Shown here piece after piece: positions 50,005 through 58,522 of a stretch of DNA of 64,000 bases (its first letter is position 1; every line of letters begins with the position of its first letter). Location: positions 186,001-250,000 of the forward strand of contig JBDWDN010000012.1 of assembly GCA_039977295.1 (NCBI GenBank). The letters are read 5' to 3'. Origin of the DNA: Hellea sp039977295 (GTDB lineage: Bacteria; Pseudomonadota; Alphaproteobacteria; Caulobacterales; Maricaulaceae). The notes under the pieces are model-generated. The model was not told the DNA's origin and made no database searches. It saw only the letters and a program-made list of their open reading frames with translations. Made by a program: the position numbers and the translations under genes.

Positions 50005-51341
50005 CAGTCGCTGATAAAATAGTTCCGAAGAAGGGTAAATTACGCTGGACAGTCGTGGGCCTAGTAGCTCTCGCTACAGTCATCAACTATATTGACCGCC
50101 AAACATTAAGTGTTTTGTGGCCAACAGAAATCGCGCCTGAAATTTTCCCTGACATGGACGCAGATGGTCACAAGGCGATTTATGCAAAAATTTCAATCGT
50201 TTTCGTTTTTGCTTATGCTTTCGGCCAAGCGATCTTCGGTAAGATATTTGACTGGATCGGCACGCGTTTAGGATTTGTGCTGTCTATCGGGGCTTGGTCA
50301 TTGGCGACAATTGCGCATGCTTTTGCCAATAGTTTGGCAACATTTAGTCTCTTTCGCGCCATTTTGGGGGTGTCTGAGGCAGGTAACTGGCCGGGCGCAG
50401 CAAAAGCCAATGCGGAATGGTTTCCCGTTAACGAACGTGCCTTTGCACAAGGTATCTTTAACTCCGGTGCTGCGATTGGCGGTATTATCTCCATCCCGCT
50501 AATTGGTTACTTAGCTTTGTTCTTTAGCTGGCAGCTAATATTTATCCTTGTTGGCGTTTTAGGTCTACTTTGGCTCATCCCTTGGTTAATTATTGTTAAG
50601 GCTCCGCCGAAGTATCATTCTTGGATCTCGGATGAGGAACGCGCGTACATTCTGAGTGGTCAACCTAACGAAGATTTGAACAATGACGGTAATGCTGATG
50701 GCGGATATAACCCGAACACGGCCGAACTGTTGTCTCGCAAACAAAGCTGGGGCGTCATCATTGCGTCTGCAGCGATTGATCCGATTTGGTGGTTATTTAT
50801 CGTTTGGATCCCGACTTATTTATTTGAGGCTTTTGGATTTAACATGAAAGACCTCGTTGTTAGCGGATGGGTCCCTTACGTCGGCGCCATGTTTGGTGCT
50901 TGGTTTGGTGGTCTTCTTGCTCAAAACCGCATTGAGAGCGGTTGGTCAGTCGATAAGACACGTAAGCTCACCATTACACTGGGTTGTCTAATAATGCTGC
51001 CATGCCTTTTGGCCCTTAGTGTGGCGGCGACACCTGGTTTAGCCCTGACTTTAATGTTCTTAATTTTGTTTGGTTTCCAAACAGCTATCGGTAACGTTCA
51101 AACATTGCCGAGTGATTTTTACGGTGGAAAAACCGTGGGTACATTAGCCGGTTTTGCAGGAATGGCTGCAAAGTTAGCCGGTGCCGGAATTATTGCGTTG
51201 GTTCCAATCATGACAGTTGGCGGAAATTATTTCTCCATCTTCATTTTGGGGGCCGTCATGGCGCTGACAGCCATTGCGGCAGTTTGGTTCTTGTGCGGTC
51301 ACATTGCGCCCCTAAAACCTCGCGCTGCAAATGCCGAGTAA
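50001..51341 (+). CDS. MFS transporter of the hexuronate (ACS) family, likely DEH/uronate uptake
   Basis: A 446-residue 12-TM transporter. TVINYIDRQTLSVLWP in TM1, and the KIFDWIGTRLGF and RAILGVSEAGNWPGAAKANAEWF segments, match anion:cation symporters such as ExuT/GudP. It probably brings DEH or saturated uronates into the cytoplasm. ATGA overlap with kdgF supports coupled translation. Confidence 0.88.
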   Translation: MTVADKIVPKKGKLRWTVVGLVALATVINYIDRQTLSVLWPTEIAPEIFPDMDADGHKAIYAKISIVFVFAYAFGQAIFGKIFDWIGTRLGFVLSIGAWSLATIAHAFANSLATFSLFRAILGVSEAGNWPGAAKANAEWFPVNERAFAQGIFNSGAAIGGIISIPLIGYLALFFSWQLIFILVGVLGLLWLIPWLIIVKAPPKYHSWISDEERAYILSGQPNEDLNNDGNADGGYNPNTAELLSRKQSWGVIIASAAIDPIWWLFIVWIPTYLFEAFGFNMKDLVVSGWVPYVGAMFGAWFGGLLAQNRIESGWSVDKTRKLTITLGCLIMLPCLLALSVAATPGLALTLMFLILFGFQTAIGNVQTLPSDFYGGKTVGTLAGFAGMAAKLAGAGIIALVPIMTVGGNYFSIFILGAVMALTAIAAVWFLCGHIAPLKPRAANAE

Positions 51342-51383
51342 CTCACTTTTAAATCTAATACCAAAATTTATAGGAAATACATT

Positions 51384-52265
51384 ATGTCAAAACCAGTCAT
51401 CGGATTTATAGGCCTCGGCCTTATGGGCGGCAATATGGTCGAGAACCTTCAAAAGCGAGGTTTTGAGGTTATTGTCATGGATCTCAATCAAGACGCGGTT
51501 GATACCGTGCTTGCAAGAGGGAATGCTAGTCAGGCCAGCTCACCCAAAGAACTTGCTGAAAAAAGTGATATCGTTCAGTTTTGCCTCACGACGTCAGCCG
51601 TTGTTGAAAAAATCGTCTATGGCGATAATGGCGTTCTCGAAGGCATTAAAGAGGGATCAGTCCTTATTGATTTCGGAACCTCTATTCCGGCCTCTACCAA
51701 GAAAATAGGTGCAGCTCTTGCCGAAAAAGGCGTTGGCATGATTGACGCCCCGCTTGGCCGTACGCCTGCGCATGCTAAGGACGGCTTGCTCAATATTATG
51801 GCGGCTGGAGATAAAGCGACGTTCGATAAATACGAACACATTCTCAAAGAGCAGGGCGAAAATGTTTTCTATCTCGGCGCTCTTGGGGCTGGGCATACAA
51901 CAAAACTCATCAATAACTTTATGGGAATGACGACGGTCACGGCTATGTCGCAAGCCTTTGCAGCGGCTGAGCTAGCAGGCGTCGACCGTCAACAGCTTTA
52001 TGATATTATGTCATCTGGCCCGTCTAACTCACCCTTTATGAAGTTCTGTAAGAACTACGCCGTTGACGGTGTTAGTGATCTAGGTTTCTCCATCAATAAT
52101 GCTAATAAGGATTTGGGCTATTTTGCGCAAATGGTCTCTGACTTGGGATCTCAGTCATTGGTTGCTGAAGCAACATCAAAAAGCCTGCAGGCCGCTGTTG
52201 ATGCAGGAATGGGCAACGGTAATGTGCCAGAGATTTTCGACTACTTCGTCAAACTTAAGAAGTAA
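51384..52265 (+). CDS. 3-hydroxyisobutyrate dehydrogenase-family NAD(P) oxidoreductase
   Basis: A 293-residue beta-hydroxyacid dehydrogenase: Rossmann motif GFIGLGLMGGNMVENL at the N-terminus, substrate segment DAPLGRTPAHAKDG (about residue 120) and catalytic Lys in TTKLINNFMG. Possible roles are reduction of DEH to KDG, of tartronate semialdehyde, or of a keto-uronate. The operon contains a second candidate reductase (SDR, next gene), so the split of labour is open. Confidence 0.85.
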   Translation: MSKPVIGFIGLGLMGGNMVENLQKRGFEVIVMDLNQDAVDTVLARGNASQASSPKELAEKSDIVQFCLTTSAVVEKIVYGDNGVLEGIKEGSVLIDFGTSIPASTKKIGAALAEKGVGMIDAPLGRTPAHAKDGLLNIMAAGDKATFDKYEHILKEQGENVFYLGALGAGHTTKLINNFMGMTTVTAMSQAFAAAELAGVDRQQLYDIMSSGPSNSPFMKFCKNYAVDGVSDLGFSINNANKDLGYFAQMVSDLGSQSLVAEATSKSLQAAVDAGMGNGNVPEIFDYFVKLKK

Positions 52266-52289
52266 GCTCAGCTAAAATAGGACAAAGAG

Positions 52290-53045
52290 ATGAAAGATCT
52301 TGAAGGAAGAGTTGCTATCGTTACGGGCGGATCGCGCGATATCGGACGCTCATGCTCGATAAAATTAGCCGAGGCTGGCGCGAAAGTCGTCGTCAATTAC
52401 CATAGTAATAAAGCGGCCGGAGAAGAAACGGTTGCAGCGATTGAGAAGGTCGGCGGCGAAGCCATCCTTGTCAAAGGCGATATGATGAAAAAGGCAGATG
52501 TTGAAAACGTTGTAGCGGAATCTCTAAAAGCTTTTGGCAAAGATATTCATGTCTTGGTCAATAATGTTGGCGGATTAGTTGCCCGCAAAACAGTTACAGA
52601 GATGGACGAAGATTTTTTCAATCACGTCATGTCGCTAAATATGAATTCGACATTCCTCGCCACGCAAGCTGTTGTACCGCATATGCCTGCGGGGAGTTCG
52701 ATTGTGAACCTCGCTTCATTAGCAGGACAAAACGGGGGCGGTAATGGATCTTCAGCCTATTGCACATCCAAAGGCGCGGTCAGTGCCTTCACGCGCGCAA
52801 TGGCGAAAGAACTAGGCCCGCAAGGCATTCGCTGTAACGCGCTGAACCCCGGCATGATCGCGACGACGTTTCACGACACATTCTCGACGGATGAAGCGCG
52901 CCGCAACGTTGAAGCGACGGTTCCGCTACGCCGTCAAGGCCATCCTGATGATTGCGCCGATACAGTAGTTTACTTAGCCTCTGATAAATCTTCTTACATC
53001 ACAGGCGCAAATATCGATATCAATGGCGGTATGTACTACTCTTAG
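52290..53045 (+). CDS. Short-chain dehydrogenase, candidate DEH reductase
   Basis: A 251-residue classical SDR: TGGSRDIGRS cofactor motif, NNVGG, and the active site S...YCTSKG (Tyr and Lys around residue 155). It probably reduces DEH to 2-keto-3-deoxygluconate (KDG) with NAD(P)H. SDR enzymes of this kind (for example A1-R of Sphingomonas) do this in alginate utilisation. The SRDIG variant in place of the usual SRGIG is noticeable. A role in fructuronate or mannuronate reduction is possible because uxuA lies downstream. Confidence 0.82.
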   Translation: MKDLEGRVAIVTGGSRDIGRSCSIKLAEAGAKVVVNYHSNKAAGEETVAAIEKVGGEAILVKGDMMKKADVENVVAESLKAFGKDIHVLVNNVGGLVARKTVTEMDEDFFNHVMSLNMNSTFLATQAVVPHMPAGSSIVNLASLAGQNGGGNGSSAYCTSKGAVSAFTRAMAKELGPQGIRCNALNPGMIATTFHDTFSTDEARRNVEATVPLRRQGHPDDCADTVVYLASDKSSYITGANIDINGGMYYS

Positions 53046-53055
53046 GACTAAGATT

Positions 53056-53685
53056 ATGAGTCAATTAATTAGCTCTCTTGAAGCAAAGCGGGTTGTTCCG
53101 CTCGTGCAGTCAGATGACCCAAAGACAGCTCTGAAGATTTCAGAAGCTTTGCTTGAGGGTGGTTTGGACGTGCTCGAAGTCGTACTCCGTACTGACGCCG
53201 CGCTTGACTGTCTTGAAGCAATCGCGAAAGAATTTCCTAAGGCCCATGTTGGGGCAGGGACCGTATTGAGCGCGGAACAGTCCAAAGAGGTTATTCGGCG
53301 CGGGGCGAGCTTTATTGTTTCGCCGGGCCTCGATGAGGCTTCTGTTAACGTTGCCAAGGCGGGGGATATCCCAATTCTACCCGGGATTGCTACAGCTACA
53401 GAATTGCAGCAAGCTTGGAATATGGGCCTTCGCACTGTGAAACTATTTCCGGCCTCTCTCGTTGGCGGTCCAAAGATTCTCAAGGCGCTATCCTCCGTCT
53501 TTCGGGATGTGCGTTTCATGCCGACGGGCGGAGTGAGTCCCGCTAACTTATCCGAATACCTTGCCGTGCCAGCTGTGCTGGCCTGTGGGGGTTCCTGGCT
53601 TACGCCAAAAGACGCAATTGAAGCCGGTGATTTCGCGGCCATCACAAAATTAGCAAAAGACGCGATCGCTATCGCGCAATCATAA
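53056..53685 (+). CDS. eda: KDPG (2-keto-3-deoxy-6-phosphogluconate) aldolase
   Basis: A 209-residue class I aldolase splitting KDPG into pyruvate and glyceraldehyde-3-phosphate. Conserved VLEVVLRT, GAGTVLS, the Schiff-base lysine in TVKLFPAS and the FMPTGGV phosphate site are present. AGGA 8 nt upstream supports ATG 53056; an earlier ATG at 53023 lies inside the SDR gene. It is encoded directly before the KDG kinase gene. Confidence 0.93.
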   Translation: MSQLISSLEAKRVVPLVQSDDPKTALKISEALLEGGLDVLEVVLRTDAALDCLEAIAKEFPKAHVGAGTVLSAEQSKEVIRRGASFIVSPGLDEASVNVAKAGDIPILPGIATATELQQAWNMGLRTVKLFPASLVGGPKILKALSSVFRDVRFMPTGGVSPANLSEYLAVPAVLACGGSWLTPKDAIEAGDFAAITKLAKDAIAIAQS

Positions 53686-53698
53686 ACGGACTAATAAA

Positions 53699-54736
53699 AT
53701 GACAGACTTCCTGAGTTTTGGTGAGATTATGCTTCGCCTGAGGACTAATGGCTATGAACGTTTCTTCCAAAGCCCAAGCTTTGAAGCAACCTTTGGCGGG
53801 GGCGAAGCTAATGTAGCGGTATCGCTTTCAAATTACGGCCTAGATGCTGGCTTTATTTCTGCACTTCCTGATAATGATATTGGTCAAAATGCGATCAATT
53901 CTTTGCGCGCCTTAGGCGTTGATACCTCAAATGTGAAACGCCAAGGTGACCGCGTTGGAATTTATTATCTTGAGACAGGCGCAAACCAGCGCGCGTCAAA
54001 GGTTATTTATGACCGCGCGGCCTCATCTATTTGTGAAGCTAAAGTTGGCGACTTCGATTGGCCGGAAATCTTTAAAGGTGCAAAATGGCTTCATATTACA
54101 GGCATCACCCCAGCCTTGTCGCAAGACTCCGCGGACTTGTCTCTGGAATGTGTGAAGGAAGCGCAAAAAGCGGGGGTCATTACATCCTGTGACTTTAACT
54201 TCCGGGGGAAGCTTTGGAAGTATGGCAAGACAGCCCCAGAGGTTATGCGTGACCTCGTCAAGCATATTGATGTCGGTATCGCCAATGAAGAGGATTGCCA
54301 AAAATCGCTCGGGATTTCTGTGGACGTTGATGTTGAATCTGGTTCCGGACATCTCGATCTTAGTAAATATGAGGAACTATCTCAAAAAGTGCTCGATATT
54401 TACCCCGGCATGTCCACAATCGCGATTACGCTGCGCGCCGCCGTAAACGCCAATATCAATGGCTGGTCGGCCTGTATGCGCGACCGCGAAAATGGCTTCT
54501 TATCTTCTAAGAAATATGAGCTAACAGACATCGTAGACCGTGTCGGAGGGGGAGATAGCTTCGCCTCTGCCTTCATTGCTGGGATGAACCTCTATGAAGA
54601 CCGCCAACAAAGCCTTGAATTTGCCGTCGCTGGGTCAGCCTTGAAACACTCTATTTTGGGCGACTTTAACCGGGTGAACCGCAAAGAAGTTGAAGCGCTT
54701 ATGGGCGGTGATGGCTCAGGGCGTGTGCAAAGATAG
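53699..54736 (+). CDS. kdgK: 2-keto-3-deoxygluconate kinase (PfkB family)
   Basis: A 345-residue ribokinase-fold enzyme phosphorylating KDG to KDPG. The N-terminus FLSFGEIMLRL, the GGGEANVAVSLSNYG substrate segment and the catalytic motif DRVGGGDSFASAFIAGM near residue 280 are typical. It lies 13 nt after eda, giving the two last steps of the DEH pathway in order. Confidence 0.92.
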   Translation: MTDFLSFGEIMLRLRTNGYERFFQSPSFEATFGGGEANVAVSLSNYGLDAGFISALPDNDIGQNAINSLRALGVDTSNVKRQGDRVGIYYLETGANQRASKVIYDRAASSICEAKVGDFDWPEIFKGAKWLHITGITPALSQDSADLSLECVKEAQKAGVITSCDFNFRGKLWKYGKTAPEVMRDLVKHIDVGIANEEDCQKSLGISVDVDVESGSGHLDLSKYEELSQKVLDIYPGMSTIAITLRAAVNANINGWSACMRDRENGFLSSKKYELTDIVDRVGGGDSFASAFIAGMNLYEDRQQSLEFAVAGSALKHSILGDFNRVNRKEVEALMGGDGSGRVQR

Positions 54737-54755
54737 GTGGGTAATAGGGTAGGCT

Positions 54756-55832
54756 ATGATATTTAAATCTACATCGCAGGTCGTGGCCATAGGAATCTTT
54801 GCCGTCTCCGCAATGGGGTCAGCGTGCGCAGAAAACGCAGACGTGAAGAAAACGGCTACAGTGCCAGCTCAAACATTTGATTTAAGCCATTGGAAAATAA
54901 CGCTGCCTGCAGATTTAAATAGTGACGGTAAGGTTGATGAAATTTCCGTCAAAGACATTAAGACCTATTCTCATCCCGATTTTTTCTATTTGGATGAGCA
55001 AAATCATATGATTTTTGTGGCGCCCAATAAGGGCGCTCGAACAAAGAACACAAGCAATACTCGTAGCGAATTACGCTATATGCTCCGCGGTAAAAATACC
55101 AAGATCAAAACGCACGGCGCAGGTAATAATTTCGCAGTAGAAGCTCGCAAGGACTCCGACAAATTCGGCTCCGTTGGCGGAAAGATGGAAGCGACTCTCA
55201 AAGTAGATCATGTCGCGTTAAATGCGGGAAACCCAGATAAGAAGCCGGCCTATTCTGTTGTTGTTGGTCAAATTCATGCGGTCAAATATAAGAGTACCGA
55301 TAGCGGTTTCGGATATGGGAATGAGCCCCTAAAAATATATTATAAGAAATGGCCGGGACATAAAACAGGATCTGTTTTTTGGAATTACGAACGTAACCTT
55401 GCGAAAAAAGATACCAATAGACGAGACATAAGCTATCCCGTTTGGGGGCATATATGGGACAATAAAACCGATCCCGGCGCGTCAGGAGTCAGCTTGGGTG
55501 AAGAGTTTAGTTACACCGTCAATGTTCATAAAAATACGATGCATCTGACGTTTGAAAGCGCTGGCAAACCTACGGTTAAGCATCAGATAAACCTCGCCAA
55601 TAACAGAGATGCAAATGGCAAGATCGATCCACTTGATAACCCGTATAGTTACGGAGGTGACTCTCTTTATTTTAAGGCAGGGGCTTATAATCAGTGCTCC
55701 GTCAAAGACGACCCAGGGTTCTGGTTTGCCAATTGCGGCGGCACGGGTGATTGGGATACCGATAAAACTAATGGTGATTATGCCCAAGTTGCCTTTACGA
55801 AATTAACTGTTGGGAATTCTACAGCGCCTTAG
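54756..55832 (+). CDS. PL7 family alginate lyase, secreted
   Basis: A 358-residue enzyme with a signal peptide (VVAIGIFAVSAMGSACA, cleavage probably after residue 26; the Cys makes lipidation conceivable). The PL7 jelly-roll motifs are present: NTRSELRYML, VVGQIHAV and the C-terminal LYFKAGAYNQC. The first two carry the Arg and Gln/His, and the last the Tyr, of the active site. It is an endolyase for polymeric alginate, acting in the periplasm or outside. It follows kdgK by 19 nt in the same operon. Confidence 0.9.
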   Translation: MIFKSTSQVVAIGIFAVSAMGSACAENADVKKTATVPAQTFDLSHWKITLPADLNSDGKVDEISVKDIKTYSHPDFFYLDEQNHMIFVAPNKGARTKNTSNTRSELRYMLRGKNTKIKTHGAGNNFAVEARKDSDKFGSVGGKMEATLKVDHVALNAGNPDKKPAYSVVVGQIHAVKYKSTDSGFGYGNEPLKIYYKKWPGHKTGSVFWNYERNLAKKDTNRRDISYPVWGHIWDNKTDPGASGVSLGEEFSYTVNVHKNTMHLTFESAGKPTVKHQINLANNRDANGKIDPLDNPYSYGGDSLYFKAGAYNQCSVKDDPGFWFANCGGTGDWDTDKTNGDYAQVAFTKLTVGNSTAP

Positions 55833-55877
55833 AGCTTTCCACGATTATGGATATAGGCATTAGAAAGGACGACCATA

Positions 55878-57074
55878 ATGCGCGAGTCATGGAGATGGTT
55901 TGGGCCTGATGATCCCGTATCTATAGAGGATATACGCCAGACAGGCGTGACAGACATTGTGAGCGCGTTACATACCATACCGACTGGCGAGATTTGGCCA
56001 TTGGACGCCATACGCGAGCATCAAGCTTTGATAGAAGATTGCGAGCCAGGGCTCGCGCCCCTCAAATGGACTGTTGTTGAAAGCATAGCGGTTCATGAGG
56101 ATGTTAAACTGGCCCGGCCCGGGCATCAGAAATATATCGAGAACTGGATTGTCTCCATGGAAAATCTCGCGGCGTGCGGGATCAAAACCATTTGCTATAA
56201 TTTCATGCCGGTCATTGATTGGACCCGCACTGATCTCAAATATAAACTGCCAAGCGGGGCTTACGCCCTTCGTTTCGACCAAAAAAAATTCGCCGCTTTT
56301 GATCTCTTCATTCTTCAGCGTGAAAACGCTCAAGAGGATTATAGCGATACGGAGTTAAATGAGGCCAAAGTTATCTTTGAGACGATGTCTAAAACAGAGC
56401 GTGCGCAGCTTACGAATAATATCATCGCGGGACTGCCAGGTAGAATGACCGACAGTTATAGTCTGGATGATTTTCGCGCGATGCTGTCTCATTATGCAGA
56501 TATTGATAGCGCGGCTTTGCGAAGCAATTTATTCGCGTTTCTCTCGAAAGTCCTGCCCCGGGCCGAAACGTGCGGCGCGAAACTTGCTATTCATCCGGAT
56601 GATCCCCCGCGCGAAATGCTTGGGCTGCCGCGTATAATTTGCACAGCAGATGATTTAGAGGCTTTATTTGAAGCTCATCCCAGCCCGTCTAATGGTATCA
56701 CCTTATGCGTAGGGACTTATAGTAGCCGTCCTGACAATGACCTTCCGGCCATGGCGAAGCAATTTGGTCCTCGTATTCATTTTTCTCATCTACGGGGCGT
56801 TAGCCGAGATGCTGACGAACAACGCTCTTTTTACGAAGCTAACCATTTGGACAGCGATATTGATATGATCGCTGTTATCCAGGAATTATTGGCCGAGGAA
56901 ACACGGCGCGAGCAGGAAGACGCTGAAAGCCGCGCCATTTACATTCGCCCCGATCATGGGCTGCAGATGATGGACGATATCGGCAAAGACGGAAACCCCG
57001 GATATTCGGGCATTGGGCGGCTGAGAGGCGTTGCGGAAATACGCGGCGTTATTAGAGCCCTTTCTGCAAGATAG
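55878..57074 (+). CDS. uxuA: Mannonate dehydratase
   Basis: A 398-residue UxuA enzyme converting D-mannonate to KDG. MRESWRWFGPDDPVSIEDIRQTG at the N-terminus (split here: MRESWRWFG, then IEDIRQTG), CYNFMPVIDWTRTD and the C-terminal IYIRPDHGLQMMDD are landmarks; the Mn/Fe ligands lie in IHPDDPP and FSHLRG. In an alginate operon it would let saturated mannuronate ends enter the KDG pathway. UxaC and UxuB are not in the window. AAGGACG before the ATG is the ribosome-binding site. Confidence 0.93.
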   Translation: MRESWRWFGPDDPVSIEDIRQTGVTDIVSALHTIPTGEIWPLDAIREHQALIEDCEPGLAPLKWTVVESIAVHEDVKLARPGHQKYIENWIVSMENLAACGIKTICYNFMPVIDWTRTDLKYKLPSGAYALRFDQKKFAAFDLFILQRENAQEDYSDTELNEAKVIFETMSKTERAQLTNNIIAGLPGRMTDSYSLDDFRAMLSHYADIDSAALRSNLFAFLSKVLPRAETCGAKLAIHPDDPPREMLGLPRIICTADDLEALFEAHPSPSNGITLCVGTYSSRPDNDLPAMAKQFGPRIHFSHLRGVSRDADEQRSFYEANHLDSDIDMIAVIQELLAEETRREQEDAESRAIYIRPDHGLQMMDDIGKDGNPGYSGIGRLRGVAEIRGVIRALSAR

Positions 57075-57096
57075 GGTCTTAAAGGGGGAGGTGAAT

Positions 57097-58356
57097 ATGA
57101 GCGGAACATTGAAACAAAAATTTGCGAAGGGTCTTGCTTTGTTCCTTCCCGGTATTTTCTTACTCGGCTTTAATCTAGGCACGGGCAGTGTCACGGCTAT
57201 GGCTAAGGCAGGGGCCGAATATGGCATGACTTTATTATGGACGATTGTCGCGTCCTGCCTCTGCACATTCTTTATGATCAACCTTTACGGACGCTACACA
57301 TTGGTCACGGGGGAAACGGCCTTGCAAGCCTTCAAAAAACATATCCACCCAGCCGTTGGGATTTATTTTATTGCGGCCCTGACGTTGGGGGTAGCAGGCA
57401 GCGTTATGGGGGTAATGGGGATAGTCGCTGACATTTGTTTTGAATGGTCAAAAACCTTTGTGGATGGCGGTGTTGCGCCTATCTGGTTTGCGGCTTTTTT
57501 CTCTGCGCTCGTATTTTTTATATTCTGGAACGGCAAGACCGGGTTTTTTGAGCGTAGTCTCGCTGTGATTGTCGCCGTAATGTCGGCTTGCTTCCTTCTT
57601 AACTTTTTCATTTTGATGCCGCCGCCTATGGACATCATTAAAGGACTGGTTCCGAGTATCCCTCGGGTCGATGCAAATTCGGGTGCAGAGCCTTTACTCG
57701 TCATTGCTTCCATGGTCGGGACAACAGTGTTTTCTGGACTTTTTATTATTCGCACTACGCTCGTCAAAGAGGCCGGGTGGACGTTGAAAGATGCCCGAAC
57801 CCAGCGAAATGACGCCCTGTTTGCCGTAGTAATGATGTTCCTCATCAGCGCCTCAATCATGGCCGCCGCAGCAGGCGCGCTTCATGCCGAGGGACTGGGT
57901 ATGTCAAAGGCCTCGCAAATGATCACGCTTTTAGAGCCGCTTGCAGGGCCTCTGGCTACATCATTATTCGCCATAGGAATCATTGCGGCAGGCGTGTCCT
58001 CCCAGTTCCCAAATGTGCTAATGTTGCCATGGCTTCTCTGCGATTACCGCGAAACGAAACGAGACATGACACTTCCGAAATATCGCGCGATGGTGTTTGT
58101 CATATCGTTGCTTGGCCTTGTCGTACCGTTTTTTGGCGCGCGCCCCGTATTCGTGATGATTGTTTCCCAAGCTTTTAATGCGGTGATATTGCCTTTAACC
58201 GTGGCCTGCATATTTTATTTGAGTAATAGGAAGGATTTAATGGGGGCGCATAAAAGCACAATATTCTCAAATATCGTGCTAATGGCGATTCTGGCCTTCT
58301 CCATATTTACCTCTTTTATCGCTGTAAAAGGGGTGTTTCTGCTCATCTCAGCTTAA
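57097..58356 (+). CDS. NRAMP-fold transporter lacking canonical metal-binding motifs
   Basis: A 419-residue membrane protein with about 11 hydrophobic segments, related to the NRAMP divalent metal transporters. In metal-transporting members TM1 carries DPGN and TM6 carries MPH. Here the TM1 position reads GTGS (residues 28-31) and the TM6 position VFSG within MVGTTVFSGLFIIRTTL. Transition-metal transport is therefore unlikely, and a carbohydrate-related substrate is suggested by its place 22 nt after uxuA. GGGGGAG at 57084-57090 supports ATG 57097. It ends the alginate operon. Confidence 0.75.
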   Translation: MSGTLKQKFAKGLALFLPGIFLLGFNLGTGSVTAMAKAGAEYGMTLLWTIVASCLCTFFMINLYGRYTLVTGETALQAFKKHIHPAVGIYFIAALTLGVAGSVMGVMGIVADICFEWSKTFVDGGVAPIWFAAFFSALVFFIFWNGKTGFFERSLAVIVAVMSACFLLNFFILMPPPMDIIKGLVPSIPRVDANSGAEPLLVIASMVGTTVFSGLFIIRTTLVKEAGWTLKDARTQRNDALFAVVMMFLISASIMAAAAGALHAEGLGMSKASQMITLLEPLAGPLATSLFAIGIIAAGVSSQFPNVLMLPWLLCDYRETKRDMTLPKYRAMVFVISLLGLVVPFFGARPVFVMIVSQAFNAVILPLTVACIFYLSNRKDLMGAHKSTIFSNIVLMAILAFSIFTSFIAVKGVFLLISA

Positions 58357-58405
58357 TCAGGATACTGAGACGTAACATATATGCCACAGGTAAACATAAA
58401 AGTGT

Positions 58406-58422
58406 AATTGGTATTACCAATT
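58406..58422. promoter_or_regulatory. Operator palindrome before TonB receptor 2
   Basis: AATTGGT-ATT-ACCAATT, a perfect 17-bp palindrome with the same core as at 40680-40718. Further TTGGTT half-sites follow at 58431, 58443 and 58465, two of them in the repeated string ATATTGGTTCA. Confidence 0.72.
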
Positions 58423-58442
58423 TAAGAATATTGGTTCAGTTT

Positions 58443-58475
58443 TTGGTTGACATTATTTAATATATTGGTTCATGT
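58443..58475 (+). promoter_or_regulatory. Promoter of TonB receptor 2
   Basis: TTGGTTGACA (58443-58452) with -35 TTGACA; a poor -10 (TCATGT, 58470) follows at 17 nt. The distance to the start codon (about 75 nt) equals that at receptor 1. The leaders of both receptors share CTATAA followed by CAGGGGA just before the ATG. Confidence 0.5.
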
Positions 58476-58522
58476 GACTGGGTAAGCCACAATAGAATCT
58501 ATAACCCCAGGGGAACTAAAAT

